A DNA stretch of 64,000 nt from Syntrophaceae bacterium (GCA_013177795.1 JABLXY010000001.1:372001-436000), one strand, 5' to 3'. Positions 34,645-44,670 are shown, counted from the stretch's first letter. The notes: a model not told the origin generated them from the letters alone. Numbers and translations are program-made.

Positions 34645-35886
34645 ATGCGGCGCATCATCGAAAAGTACCTGTTCGATCCGGAGCTGACTGCGGGAAAGAT
34701 GATTTTTCTGACCGGCCCGAGACAGGTCGGAAAGACGACATTCGCTCTGCACTGGCTCGACAAGGCTGCCGGCTCCCGGGCGACGTACTTCAACTGGGAC
34801 GACCCCGCCGTCGTCGGCCAGTACAGGAGAAACCCTCTTTTCTTCCGCAACGTCATCGATGACGCATACGGCGGGTCACCCGTACCTGTGGTGTTCGACG
34901 AGATTCACAAGCAGAAGGGCTGGAAGAATCTTCTCAAGGGAATCTACGATACCGGCAAGGAACGGATGACCCTGCTCGTCACGGGCAGCGCAAGGCTCGG
35001 CCTGTACCGCAAGTCGGGCGATTCGCTCGTCGGGCGCTACGTCTCATTCCAGATGTTTCCCGTTGGTCTCCCGGAGATCACGGATGAGTTTTCCTACGTG
35101 ATCGATGACGAAAGGCCGATCGCCGACGGCCGGGTTTTTCTGGATAAGGCCAGGAAGGCAAAGGCCGACCGTTATACCGACGCCCTCGAAAAGCTTCTCC
35201 ATTTCGGGGGTTTCCCCGAACCCCTCCTTCGTGCCTCTCCCAGGTTTCTGAACCGCTGGCAGCAGGACTACAGAACCCTGCTGACCCGGGAAGATGTGCG
35301 CGACCTGTCCCGCATATCCGACATCCGAGGGCTCGAACACCTTGTCACCCTGCTGCCGTCGAAGGTCGGGTCTCTTTTGAGCGTCAATTCTCTGAGCGAG
35401 GATCTGAGCTACAGCCACAGGACCGTCGCACACTGGATCGAGATGCTCAAGGAAATCTATCTCGTTTTCACGATACGGCCCTGGCAGCAAAACGTAACCC
35501 GTGCCATCAAGAAGGAGCCGAAGCTTTATTTCTTTGACTGGTCGAGCCTCGAAGATCCGGGAGCGCGGTTCGAGAACATGACGGCCGTGACGCTGCTGAG
35601 AATGGCGGCCCGTTTTACGGAGCGGGGCCTGGGCCGATTCGAGATCTACTATGTCCGCGACAAGGAGAAGCGGGAGGTTGACTTCCTGCTAGTGAAGGAT
35701 AACGTCCCCATTGCTCTCTTCGAAGCAAAGACGGGAGATGAAGCGGACATGGGAATTGGACGGCGCTTCGCCGCGATGCTGGGAGTGCCTTTCTACGGGA
35801 TTGTCGGCAGAGGGCAGAAACCGGAGGCCTTTCCGGGCAATTGCTTCAGCATCCCGGCCGCAGCGTTTTTCATGCTGGCCGGTTGA
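34645..35886 (+). CDS. AAA ATPase with DUF4143
   Basis: A 413-residue protein: Walker A LTGPRQVGKTT, a Walker B-type VVFDEIHKQKGWKN, then sensor-like LLVTGSARLGLYRKSGDSLVGRY. The C-terminal half is DUF4143 with a PD-(D/E)xK-like pattern (YYVRDKEKREVDFLLVKDNVPIALFEAKTG). Proteins of this kind are widespread, found next to toxin or restriction genes, and their exact role is unsettled. It is the last gene before the left attachment site. Confidence 0.85.
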   Translation: MRRIIEKYLFDPELTAGKMIFLTGPRQVGKTTFALHWLDKAAGSRATYFNWDDPAVVGQYRRNPLFFRNVIDDAYGGSPVPVVFDEIHKQKGWKNLLKGIYDTGKERMTLLVTGSARLGLYRKSGDSLVGRYVSFQMFPVGLPEITDEFSYVIDDERPIADGRVFLDKARKAKADRYTDALEKLLHFGGFPEPLLRASPRFLNRWQQDYRTLLTREDVRDLSRISDIRGLEHLVTLLPSKVGSLLSVNSLSEDLSYSHRTVAHWIEMLKEIYLVFTIRPWQQNVTRAIKKEPKLYFFDWSSLEDPGARFENMTAVTLLRMAARFTERGLGRFEIYYVRDKEKREVDFLLVKDNVPIALFEAKTGDEADMGIGRRFAAMLGVPFYGIVGRGQKPEAFPGNCFSIPAAAFFMLAG

Positions 35887-36086
35887 GCGGCGCCCATGGC
35901 CCCCTTTGTGGAGAAAGTGGAATCGGCTTTGAACAAGACCCCGTTTTCTCGCGGTACTCCCAAAGGAACGGAGTTTGTCTTGACGGGGACGGGGAAGCGG
36001 TCTTTTATGTTGCGGCAGGCGGTCGGGAGGCGGCGCCTGGGTGCGCGATGCCATGACTAGGCCACGCGTTCGGGCCGGAGTTGGCT

Positions 36087-36113
36087 TGGTGCCTGGGGCG
36101 GGAATCGAACCCG
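36087..36113. other. Left attachment site (attL) of the integrative element
   Basis: These 27 bases are identical to 58905-58931, the 3' end of the tRNA-Leu gene including the encoded CCA (begins TGGTGCCTGG, ends CGAACCCG). Flanking sequence differs on both sides. The two copies bound a 22.8-kb segment that has a tyrosine recombinase gene at its tRNA end. Confidence 0.88.
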
Positions 36114-36149
36114 GCAGCAGCGAATGATTTCAATATGTTAGGACAAGAG

Positions 36150-36166
36150 TGCTAAAAAAATGCTAA
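36150..36166 (+). repeat. Candidate integrase arm-type site, left
   Basis: TGCTAAAAAAATGCTAA, 37 bases inside the left attachment site. It recurs in the same orientation with one mismatch at 58836-58852, 52 bases inside the right one. Tyrosine recombinases bind such paired arm sites next to the att core. The rest of 35887-36237 contains no gene. Confidence 0.5.
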
Positions 36167-36237
36167 TACCACGATCCGTTATCAACAAAGCGCTGCCACC
36201 TTCCCTCGCCCTAACCGGATAGAGTGTCTTATTCTCC

Positions 36238-36266
36238 TTGACAGGTTTAAGCACGTCCCTTATAGA
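36238..36266 (+). promoter_or_regulatory. Sigma70-type promoter of candidate sRNA copy 2
   Basis: TTGACA (36238-36243), 17-base spacer, TATAGA (36261-36266), immediately before the repeated sequence. Confidence 0.68.
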
Positions 36267-36270
36267 CAGT

Positions 36271-36402
36271 CCCCGAGGAGAAAGCGGAGCGGTGAAGGAG
36301 AGATAAGCGGGGACAGCACTCTGTTTTCCGGAGGGGGTCTTGAAATACTGAGCGGGACCATAAGCCCGATGCAGGAGCGGAAGCTCTGTGTCGGGCTTTT
36401 TT
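36271..36402 (+). ncRNA. Candidate small RNA, copy 2
   Basis: About 93% identical to 27641-27773. Substitutions avoid the terminator stem except for one G-C to G-U change. The 5' end GTCCCCG can pair with CGGGGAC over seven bases, a longer stem than in copy 1. It lies inside the integrative element, about 150 bases before the helicase-nuclease gene, while copy 1 lies outside it, before the hsdM fragment. It could be an independent RNA or a leader that attenuates the operon. Confidence 0.6.
36363..36402 (+). terminator. Intrinsic terminator of sRNA copy 2
   Basis: AGCCCGATGCAG, GAGC-GGAA-GCTC, TGTGTCGGGCT and a T run. Read-through would enter the helicase operon, so it might act as an attenuator. 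Confidence 0.85.
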
Positions 36403-36554
36403 GTGTTCTCGGGTTTGCAGTTTCACCCTCGAATCAAACCTTTGAGGAAGGGATGCATTAGAGAACGGATCGAAACCGACTGTCTGCAGACGGTAGAAGT
36501 ACCGTGCAGCAATCGCCTCTGACGATGAACTGACCGATTGACAGGACCGGATTT

Positions 36555-39500
36555 ATGGACGTTTTCGACCTTCGCAACCGCCTCGTTGAGGACTATGCCA
36601 GCTATACCTCGAGTTTCATAAAGATTGCCGATCCCCGCATCAAGGAGATGGTCGAGACGCAGCTCGCGGACGGCGCGTTCTGGCCCGAACCGCTTCTGCA
36701 GATCAACCCGACCTTCAAGCCTGGCGGCACGATCGACGACCTGGTCAAGGAAGGGATCCTGCACCCCGAGTGCGCGAGGATCTTCAGGCTCGACAAGTCC
36801 GACAGCGATCATACCGGCAAGCCGCTCTTTCTGCACGCCCACCAGCGGGAAGCGATTCTCAAGGCCCGCGAAGGAAAATCCTATGTCCTGACGAGCGGCA
36901 CGGGCTCCGGCAAGAGCCTGACCTACATTATCCCCATCGTCGATCATGTCCTGAGGCGAGGCTCAGGCCGCGGGATCCAGGCCATCGTCGTCTATCCCAT
37001 GAACGCCTTGGCGAACAGCCAGGAAGAGGAGCTGGGCAAGTTCCTCCATCGGGGCTACCCGGAGGAGAAACCGCCCGTTCGCTTCGCGCTTTATACCGGA
37101 CAGGAAAAAGGAGAAAAGCGCGAGGAGATCCGGAACAACCCGCCTGACATTCTGCTCACAAACTACATGATGCTCGAGCTGATGCTCACCCGATGGGAGG
37201 ACAGCGCTCTCGTCCGCGCCGCGCAAGGGCTGCGCTTCCTTGTCTTCGACGAGCTGCACACCTACCGCGGCCGCCAGGGAGCCGATGTGGCGCTCCTGAT
37301 CAGGCGCTGTCATCTCGCCTTCGGCGGCCACGACATCATCTGTGTCGGCACCTCGGCCACGATGGCAAGCGAGGGAACGACCGAAGAGCAGAAGCGGGTC
37401 GTGGCCCGTGTAGCGCAGACGCTCTTCGGGATCCCCTTCGATGCGGCGCAGGTGATCGGCGAGACGCTCGAGCGGGGGACGGAGGAGCTGGACTTCAAGG
37501 ACCCGCAGGTCATCGACGCTTTGCGGGCGGCAATCGAGACGGATGCTCCGCCACCGGTGGATTATGAGGCCTTCCGTCGCCATCCGCTTGCCTCCTGGCT
37601 CGAGTCCACCTTCGGCATCAAGACCGAGGAGGGAACAGGCCGCCTCGTGCGGCAGGCCCCGCGTCGCCTGCAGGGGCAAGACAGCGCCGCTGAGGAGCTG
37701 GCCCGCATCACGGGCGCAGAGCCCTCCCGCTGCGCGTCGGTTCTCCGACAGTACCTGCTGAAAGGTTCTCACCTGAGGGTCAGCGCCTCGAGCCGTTTCC
37801 CCATTTTCGCCTTCCGTCTGCACCAGTTTTTCACCCGCGGCGACACGGTCTGGGCGACGATGGAGCCCGAGGGTGAGCGCCACCTCGAGATGTCAAAGAA
37901 GGTCTCGAAGCCTGGCGAACCGGATAAACCCCTCTTCCCGATCGTCTTCTGCCGCCAGTGCGGCACGGCCTACTACCGCGTGAAGATCACCGCGGATGAC
38001 GAGGAGAAGGTTCTGCTGCCTCGGGAAGACCGCCGTGAGCCGGATGACGACGAAAACAGCTACGCCTACCTTTACCTCTCGTCGGCGGCTCCTTGGCCGC
38101 GGGGGGATGGACCTGCGCTTCTGGACCGCGTGCCCGAGGATCTCAAGGAAACAACCGCTCAAGGGGTGGAGAGGATCCAGCCGGACAAGAAAAGAGACCT
38201 CCCCGAGCCTGTCTTCGTCGATGCCCGGGGCAGGATCGTCACGGAGGGCCAGGGGTGCGAGGCGGCGCTCATTCACCGCAACTTTCTGTTCTGCCTGAGC
38301 TGTGGCGTCGCCTACACGAGGCAGCAAAAGGCCGAGCGCACGAAGCTCGCCACCCTCGGGGTGGACAACCGCAGCACCGCAACGACGATTCTTGCGATCC
38401 GGACCCTCATCGAGCTGCAGGGCGACGGTGATCTCGACCCCAAGGCCCGGAAGCTCCTGAGCTTCACCGACAACCGGCAGGATGCCTCCCTGCAGGCCGG
38501 GCACTTCAACGACTTCGCCCAGGTGGCCCTGCTTCGATCGGCCCTCCACAAGGCCGCAAAGTCCCGGGGAGAGACGGGGCTGCAGCACCACGAGCTGTCT
38601 CGCGCCGTCTTCGAGGCTATGGAGCTTCGCTTCGACGAGTACGCCGCCGATCCTAATGTTCGGGGTCCTGCGAAAACCGGCACCCACGATGCCCTGCGCC
38701 GCGTCATCGAATACCACCTCTACCGCGACCTGGAGCGGGGTTGGCGCGTGACGGCGCCGAACCTCGAGGACTGTGGCCTCATCCGATTCGAGTACATGGG
38801 GCTGAGCGGGCACGACGGGCTTCTAAAAGAGAAGGAGCTCTGGGAGGAAGGCCTGACGGTCCGCAGGGGCAACAGCGATGAGTTCGTGACCGTGCCCCAG
38901 CCCCTGCGCGCCTGCAAAGCCGAGAAACGCGAGGAAGTGCTCCTTACGCTTCTCGATGTCCTGCGCCGATCGCTTGCCATCAAGGTTGACGTCCTGGACC
39001 CGCAGAAGCAGCTCGATCTCGTGGAGCAGACAAAGCCGAGACTTCGCGAGGACACGGTGTGGTACCTCGAAGATCCGCGGGACCTGGTCAAGGCCAAGGT
39101 GGCCTACCCCCGATCCCGCATCAAGAATCAGAAGGGTGCCGATCCGGCTGCCTTCCTGCCCGTCTCTTCCTACAGCGGATTCGGCCGTTACCTGAAGCGG
39201 ACTCTCTCCGACTGTGTTGCGCCGGGGACGCCTTTCGGGCGAGCCGAGGTGGATGAGGCAATTCGGTTTCTGTTTCTTGCGCTCCAGCGCTACGGGATCG
39301 TCGAGCAGGTCCGCAGCAAGGGCGACGGGAGCGACCCCGGCTACCAGATCAACGCCGCGGCAATCCAGTGGCTGCCGGGCGACGGGGAGATCCGGCCCGT
39401 CGATCGCACCCGCATCCTGCAGACTGGGGAGATGCCGCCGGAGGTCAACCGCTACTTCGTGGAGTGCTACCGCCGGTTCGTCGATCTCAAGTGCGTTCTT

Positions 39501-41831
39501 GAGGCCCGCGAGCACACGGCACAGGTCGCCCCGGAAGACCGGGAAGAACGGGAAAGGCGTTTTCGCATGGGTGCCGAACCCGGGGGCCTTCCGCTTCTGT
39601 TCTGCTCGCCCACCATGGAGCTCGGCGTGGACATTGCCCAGTTGAACCTTGTGAATCTCCGCAACGTGCCCCCCACGCCGGCCAACTATGCCCAGCGGAG
39701 CGGCCGGGCCGGCCGGGGCGGTCAGCCGGCCCTCGTCTACACCTACTGCGCGGGGCGAAGCCCGCATGATCAGTACTTCTACCGCGAGCCCAACCAGATG
39801 GTAGCGGGCGCCGTCGTGCCCCCGCGTATCGACCTCCGCAACCGGGACCTCATACGGTCTCACATCTACGCCATCTGGATGGAGGCGGCCAAGCCGGACT
39901 TGGGGAAGACGCTCAACGAGGTGCTGGACCTGACTCCCATGGACGGTAGGCTCCCTTTGCCCGTGAGGCAGAAGATCGCGGAGGCGCTCAGGAACCCGGG
40001 CCACCGGTCCACGGCCCTCGAGCGTGCAGACCGGCTCATCGACGGACTCCGCGAAGAGCTGAAGCTCGCGCCTTGGTTTCACGAGAGCTGGACTCGAGAG
40101 ATCATTGACCAGGTCGAGCGTGCCTTTGATAGCGCCTGTGAGCGCTGGAGGAGCCTATACCGCGCGGCCATGCGCCAGCGGGAGCTCCATCACCGGATCA
40201 TTGCGGATGCTTCTCGGCCCGCGCACGAGAAGAACGAATCGAGACGGCTTCGTGCCCAGGCCGAAAGCCAGATCCGCCTGCTCACCGAGGCGGAGGGGAC
40301 TTATGAGGGGGACTTCTACTCCTACCGTTACTTCGCCACGGAGGGCTTCCTGCCGGGCTACAACTTCCCCCGCCTGCCCATCTCGGCCTACGTGCCGGGT
40401 CGCCTCAAGAAAAAGGGCCGCGACGAGTTTGTCTCACGCCCGCGTTTCCTGGCCATCTCCGAGTTTGGTCCGCGGGCCCTCGTCTATCACGAAGGGGCCC
40501 GCTACCGGGTCTACAAGGCCAACCTCGACTTCGGCTCCGACGATGTCGAGGCCACCCACAGCCTGGCAACCGAGACGATGAAACGCTGCGCGAAGTGCGG
40601 CTACGCCCACCTCGAGCGCGACAAGTACCTTCCCGAGATCTGCGACAACTGCGGCGCCGCCCTGGAGGCACGCATTGAAAACCTCGTCCATCTCCAGAAT
40701 GTGAGCCTCCGGCTCACCCAGCGCATCACCTGCGACGAGGAAGAGCGACAGCGTTTCGGCTACCGGATCGTCAGCGCCTACCGGTTCCCCGAGATCAGCG
40801 GCCGGCTGGACCGCCGGGATGCGGAAGTGCTCTGCGAAGACACGCGGGCCATGACCCTGAAGTACGGCGATGCGACGGAGCTCTTCCGCGTCAACCTGGC
40901 TTGGGCCAAGCAGCAGCCGGGGCAGCCCGCAGGGTTTGTCCTCGATCTCGAGCGCGGCTACTGGGGCCGGAACCAGGCCGACGAGGAGGATCGAGACGAC
41001 GCCCTGACCGTGGGCCGGACCCAGCGCGTGGTGCCCTATGTCCGCGACACGAAAAACGCCCTCGTCATGCGTTTCGAGCCCGCACCGACGCCCGCCGAGA
41101 TGGCCTCCCTGCAGGCCGCCTTCAAGGAGGCCATCCAGAAACACTTCCAGCTCGAGCCCCGGGAGCTCGAGTGCGAGCCCATGCCGTCTCGCCAGGACCG
41201 GCGGGAGATCCTCTTCTACGAGGCCTCCGAGGGCGGTGCAGGCGTGCTCAACCAGATCGTCGAGGACCCGGGCGTTGTGCCCGCCCTTGCCCGGGTCGCC
41301 CTTCAGATCTGCCACTTCGACCCGGACACACTCGAGGACAGAGGGTCTCTAACCTGCGGAAAGGCCTGCTATGCCTGCCTTCTCGACTACGGCAATCAGC
41401 CGGACCACCGGGAGCTCGACCGCTACCTCATCCGCGATCTTCTATCCCGGCTCTCGAAGGGCCTCTGCCGCCCCTCGGGGGGCGCCGGCTCGAGGGCCGA
41501 GCGTCTGGCCGCCCTGCGCAAGGTCTGCGACAGCGGCCTCGAGCGGCGCTGGCTCGACATCGTGGACCGGCTCATGCTCCATCCCCCCAGCGATGCCCAG
41601 TACCTGATCGAATCCTGCTCGACGAAGCCGGATTTTTACTACCGGGACTACAATGCCGCCATCTACATCGACGGCCCGCCGCACGACGAGCCGGCCCAAC
41701 AGCGGGATGACGACGCCATCACGAGGCGTCTCATAGAGAACGGCTACATCGTGATCCGCTTCCATCACAGGGCGGACTGGGAGGAGATCTTCCGACAGCA
41801 CCCTGACATCTTCGGGAGGCCGAAGACATGA
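36555..41831 (+). CDS. DEAD-box/DUF1998 helicase with C-terminal Vsr/DUF559-like nuclease (DruE/DrmAB-like)
   Basis: A 1758-residue protein. An N-terminal superfamily 2 helicase has Walker A TSGTGSGKS (near residue 114), Ia-like VYPMNALANSQ, and DELHTYRGRQGADV (near 231); motif VI is YAQRSGRAGRGG (near 1045). A zinc site CAKCGYAHLERDKYLPEICDNCG lies near 1344. DUF1998 ends with EGGAGVL and CGKACYACLLDYGNQPDH (near 1600). The last 110 residues read SGLERRWLD ... TKPDFYY, IYIDGPPHDE, GYIVIRF, the pattern of a Vsr/DUF559 nuclease. The DEAD+DUF1998 arrangement is that of Druantia DruE and of DISARM DrmA+DrmB joined. It is first in a three-gene operon. Confidence 0.85.
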   Translation: MDVFDLRNRLVEDYASYTSSFIKIADPRIKEMVETQLADGAFWPEPLLQINPTFKPGGTIDDLVKEGILHPECARIFRLDKSDSDHTGKPLFLHAHQREAILKAREGKSYVLTSGTGSGKSLTYIIPIVDHVLRRGSGRGIQAIVVYPMNALANSQEEELGKFLHRGYPEEKPPVRFALYTGQEKGEKREEIRNNPPDILLTNYMMLELMLTRWEDSALVRAAQGLRFLVFDELHTYRGRQGADVALLIRRCHLAFGGHDIICVGTSATMASEGTTEEQKRVVARVAQTLFGIPFDAAQVIGETLERGTEELDFKDPQVIDALRAAIETDAPPPVDYEAFRRHPLASWLESTFGIKTEEGTGRLVRQAPRRLQGQDSAAEELARITGAEPSRCASVLRQYLLKGSHLRVSASSRFPIFAFRLHQFFTRGDTVWATMEPEGERHLEMSKKVSKPGEPDKPLFPIVFCRQCGTAYYRVKITADDEEKVLLPREDRREPDDDENSYAYLYLSSAAPWPRGDGPALLDRVPEDLKETTAQGVERIQPDKKRDLPEPVFVDARGRIVTEGQGCEAALIHRNFLFCLSCGVAYTRQQKAERTKLATLGVDNRSTATTILAIRTLIELQGDGDLDPKARKLLSFTDNRQDASLQAGHFNDFAQVALLRSALHKAAKSRGETGLQHHELSRAVFEAMELRFDEYAADPNVRGPAKTGTHDALRRVIEYHLYRDLERGWRVTAPNLEDCGLIRFEYMGLSGHDGLLKEKELWEEGLTVRRGNSDEFVTVPQPLRACKAEKREEVLLTLLDVLRRSLAIKVDVLDPQKQLDLVEQTKPRLREDTVWYLEDPRDLVKAKVAYPRSRIKNQKGADPAAFLPVSSYSGFGRYLKRTLSDCVAPGTPFGRAEVDEAIRFLFLALQRYGIVEQVRSKGDGSDPGYQINAAAIQWLPGDGEIRPVDRTRILQTGEMPPEVNRYFVECYRRFVDLKCVLEAREHTAQVAPEDREERERRFRMGAEPGGLPLLFCSPTMELGVDIAQLNLVNLRNVPPTPANYAQRSGRAGRGGQPALVYTYCAGRSPHDQYFYREPNQMVAGAVVPPRIDLRNRDLIRSHIYAIWMEAAKPDLGKTLNEVLDLTPMDGRLPLPVRQKIAEALRNPGHRSTALERADRLIDGLREELKLAPWFHESWTREIIDQVERAFDSACERWRSLYRAAMRQRELHHRIIADASRPAHEKNESRRLRAQAESQIRLLTEAEGTYEGDFYSYRYFATEGFLPGYNFPRLPISAYVPGRLKKKGRDEFVSRPRFLAISEFGPRALVYHEGARYRVYKANLDFGSDDVEATHSLATETMKRCAKCGYAHLERDKYLPEICDNCGAALEARIENLVHLQNVSLRLTQRITCDEEERQRFGYRIVSAYRFPEISGRLDRRDAEVLCEDTRAMTLKYGDATELFRVNLAWAKQQPGQPAGFVLDLERGYWGRNQADEEDRDDALTVGRTQRVVPYVRDTKNALVMRFEPAPTPAEMASLQAAFKEAIQKHFQLEPRELECEPMPSRQDRREILFYEASEGGAGVLNQIVEDPGVVPALARVALQICHFDPDTLEDRGSLTCGKACYACLLDYGNQPDHRELDRYLIRDLLSRLSKGLCRPSGGAGSRAERLAALRKVCDSGLERRWLDIVDRLMLHPPSDAQYLIESCSTKPDFYYRDYNAAIYIDGPPHDEPAQQRDDDAITRRLIENGYIVIRFHHRADWEEIFRQHPDIFGRPKT

Positions 41832-44668
41832 ATCCAGCAGCCCTTGCGCAGCCCGGAACCCTGATCCACGCCCGGGGACGAGAGTGGGTCGTTCTTCCCG
41901 AGTCCACGGAGGAGCTCTTGCTCGTCCGGCCCGTGGGCGGTCTCGACGAGGAGGTGACGGGCATCCTCCCGGCAATCGAGCCCGTCGCATCCAGCTCTTT
42001 CCCCCTGCCCGGCCCCGAGGACCTGGGCGACTTTACCTCCGGCCGGCTCCTGCGTGACGCGGCGCGCCTCTCCACCCGCGCGGCGGCCGGTCCCTTCCGC
42101 AGCTTCGGGCGGATCGCCATCGAGCCGCGGCCCTACCAGCTCGTGCCCCTCATCATGGCGCTCCGGCTGGATCCCGTGCGGCTTCTCATCGCCGACGACG
42201 TCGGCATTGGAAAGACGATCGAGGCGGCCCTCATCGCCCGGGAGCTCCTGGACCGGGGGGAGATCCGCCACATGGCGGTTCTCTGCCCGCCCCAGCTGGC
42301 CGAGCAGTGGCAGCGGGAGCTCTACCTGAAGTTCCACATCGAGGCCGAGCTCGTCCTGTCCGGCACGATCCAGCGCCTGGAGCGGGACCTGCCGATCGGG
42401 AAGTCCGTCTTCGACCGCCACCGCTTCACCGTCGTCTCCACCGACTTCATCAAGAGCTCCCGTCGGGCCGAGGACTTCATCCTCAAGTGCCCCGAGTTCG
42501 TGATCGTCGACGAGGCCCACGGCTGCACGCTGGCCGAGGGGGTGGGCCGGGGTCGGCAGCAGCGGTTCGATCTCGTGCGGCGCATCGCCGCCCGGGAGGA
42601 CCGGCACCTGCTTCTCGTGACCGCAACGCCCCACAGCGGCAAGGAAGAGGCCTTCCGGTCGCTCCTGAGCCTTCTGCGGCCCGATTTTGCCGACCTGCCC
42701 ACGGACCTCGACCGTGAGGAGCGTGCGGGCATCCGCCGCCAGCTTGCCCGCTACCTCGTCCAGCGCCGCCGGGCCGACATCCGTCACTACCTGGCAGCCG
42801 ACACGGCCTTCCCGGACCGCAAGGACAAGACCCCTGAGCCGACCTACACGTTCAGCAAGGCCTACCGGGCCCTGTTCGACGACATCCTGGCCTTTGCCCG
42901 TGAATACGTCCTCGAGGAAGACGGCTCGAAGCGCCGCCGCCGCGTGCGCTACTGGTCGGCCCTGGCACTTCTGCGCTGCGTCTCCTCGAGCCCGGCGGCG
43001 GCCGCGGCCACCCTCCGCAGCCGAGCGGCCGCGGACGAAGCCCCTGACGAGGAAGTGGACGAGGTCGGCCGGCGCACCGTCCTCGACCAGGACGACACGG
43101 ACGACGTGGCCGTCCTCGACTTCAGCCCGGGCTCCGACACCGCGGCGGGTATCGCTGCGACCCGCCGCAAGCTCCTCGAGTTTGCACGACGGGCCGAGGC
43201 CATCCCGCCCGATCAGGACAACAAGCTCCAGGGGGCCATCAGCGAGGTCAAGGGGCTCCTCAAGGACAATTTCCGGCCCATCGTCTTTTGCCGTTTCGTC
43301 GATACCGCCGATTACGTCGCCCGTCACCTGCGGGATGCGCTGAAGGGAAAGGTCCACGTGGAGTCGGTCACCGGGCTTCTCCCGCCTGCCGAGCGCGAGG
43401 CGCGCATCGAGAGTCTCGTCTCCAATGAGGGCCCCTACGTCCTTGTCTGCACCGACTGCCTCGCCGAGGGCGTCAACCTCCAGGAGCACTTCAACGCCGT
43501 TTTGCACTACGACCTTGCCTGGAACCCTACCCGTCACGAGCAGCGCGAGGGCCGCGTGGACCGCTTCGGCCAGAGGAACCCCGAGGTGCGGGTCGTGACC
43601 TACTACGGCACGGACAACCCCATCGACGGCGTGATCCTCGATGTGCTCATCCGGAAGCACAAGCGCATCAAGAGCGACCTCGGCGTGACCGTGGCGGTGC
43701 CGGGCTCGAGCGAGCAGATCGCCGAGGCCCTGTTCGAGGGGGCGCTCTTCCGGGAGAAGACCGGTGCGGGCCCGGAGCAGCTTCGCCTCGACTTCATGAA
43801 CGAAATGCAGGTCAAGAAAAAAACACTCCACGCCGAGTGGGACAGCGCCCGCGACCGGGAGAAGGCCAGCCGCTCGCGTTACGCCCAGCACACGCTGAGT
43901 CCCGAGGCGGTCGCCGCGGAGCTCAAGCAGATCCGCGATGCCATCGGCCGAAGCGAAGACGTCTGCCGCTTCTTCCGGGAGGCGCTGCAGACCGTGGGGG
44001 TCCCCTTCGAAGAAAAGAAAACCGGGGCCGTCCGCGTGCACATCGGCAACGAGACGCCCCGCGCCCTCAGGCAGGCCATCGGCCGCGACGATCCCTTCAC
44101 CGGCCGCTTCGAGCTCCCCCTGGGGGAAAAGGAGATCTACCTGGCCCGCACGAGCCCCGAGATCGAGGGGCTGGCCAGCTGGGTCCTCGACCAGGCGCTG
44201 GACCCGGCGGCCCGAGACGGTAAGCCCGTCGCCGCCCGGCTCGGGGTGATCGCCACCTCCGCCGTCTCCGCCCGGACGACGCTCATCGTGACGCGGTTCC
44301 GCTACCACCTCGAGCGGGCCGGGGATGCCGAGGCGATCCTCTGCGAGGAGGTCGTACCACTTGCCTGCCGGGGGCCTGCCGACGCGCCGGAGTGGCTGCC
44401 GCCCGAGGAGGCCGCGCGGCTCCTCGAGGCGCGGCCGGAGCGGAACCTGCTGCCAACGGCCATGGACCAGCAGGTAAAGCTGCTTCGCGAGGATCTTCTC
44501 CGGCTTCGGCAGTCCCTTGAGCCCGTGGCCCGGGAGCGGGCGGCCGCCCAGCTTGCCGCGCACGAGCGGGTCCGCGAGTCGCTCAAGGCCAAGGGGCGTG
44601 TGTCTGTTAAACCCGTGCTCCCGGTCGACATCCTGGGAGCTTATGTCCTTCTTCCGAGGTTGAACTGA
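41828..44668 (+). CDS. SNF2-family helicase (DrmD-like)
   Basis: A 946-residue SNF2/RapA-type translocase: ADDVGIGKTIEAALIA (Walker A, near residue 122), VIVDEAHGC (near 227), LLVTATPHSGKEEAF, and the second lobe IVFCRFVDTADYVA, TDCLAEGVNLQEHFNAVLHYDLAWNP, HEQREGRVDRFGQ (near 570). This layout is that of DrmD of class 1 DISARM. It overlaps the upstream gene by ATGA and is 2 bases from the methylase, so the three are translated together. It probably moves along DNA using ATP. Confidence 0.85.
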   Translation: MNPAALAQPGTLIHARGREWVVLPESTEELLLVRPVGGLDEEVTGILPAIEPVASSSFPLPGPEDLGDFTSGRLLRDAARLSTRAAAGPFRSFGRIAIEPRPYQLVPLIMALRLDPVRLLIADDVGIGKTIEAALIARELLDRGEIRHMAVLCPPQLAEQWQRELYLKFHIEAELVLSGTIQRLERDLPIGKSVFDRHRFTVVSTDFIKSSRRAEDFILKCPEFVIVDEAHGCTLAEGVGRGRQQRFDLVRRIAAREDRHLLLVTATPHSGKEEAFRSLLSLLRPDFADLPTDLDREERAGIRRQLARYLVQRRRADIRHYLAADTAFPDRKDKTPEPTYTFSKAYRALFDDILAFAREYVLEEDGSKRRRRVRYWSALALLRCVSSSPAAAAATLRSRAAADEAPDEEVDEVGRRTVLDQDDTDDVAVLDFSPGSDTAAGIAATRRKLLEFARRAEAIPPDQDNKLQGAISEVKGLLKDNFRPIVFCRFVDTADYVARHLRDALKGKVHVESVTGLLPPAEREARIESLVSNEGPYVLVCTDCLAEGVNLQEHFNAVLHYDLAWNPTRHEQREGRVDRFGQRNPEVRVVTYYGTDNPIDGVILDVLIRKHKRIKSDLGVTVAVPGSSEQIAEALFEGALFREKTGAGPEQLRLDFMNEMQVKKKTLHAEWDSARDREKASRSRYAQHTLSPEAVAAELKQIRDAIGRSEDVCRFFREALQTVGVPFEEKKTGAVRVHIGNETPRALRQAIGRDDPFTGRFELPLGEKEIYLARTSPEIEGLASWVLDQALDPAARDGKPVAARLGVIATSAVSARTTLIVTRFRYHLERAGDAEAILCEEVVPLACRGPADAPEWLPPEEAARLLEARPERNLLPTAMDQQVKLLREDLLRLRQSLEPVARERAAAQLAAHERVRESLKAKGRVSVKPVLPVDILGAYVLLPRLN

Positions 44669-44670
44669 CC

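Noticed and set aside
36087-36113. A second tRNA-Leu gene
   Set aside because: Only the last 27 bases of the tRNA are present; the sequence after them does not form the rest of a tRNA. It is an attachment-site duplicate.
41765-44563. Minus-strand frame of 932 residues
   Set aside because: It mirrors the SNF2 helicase gene and shows no domains; a GC-rich shadow.
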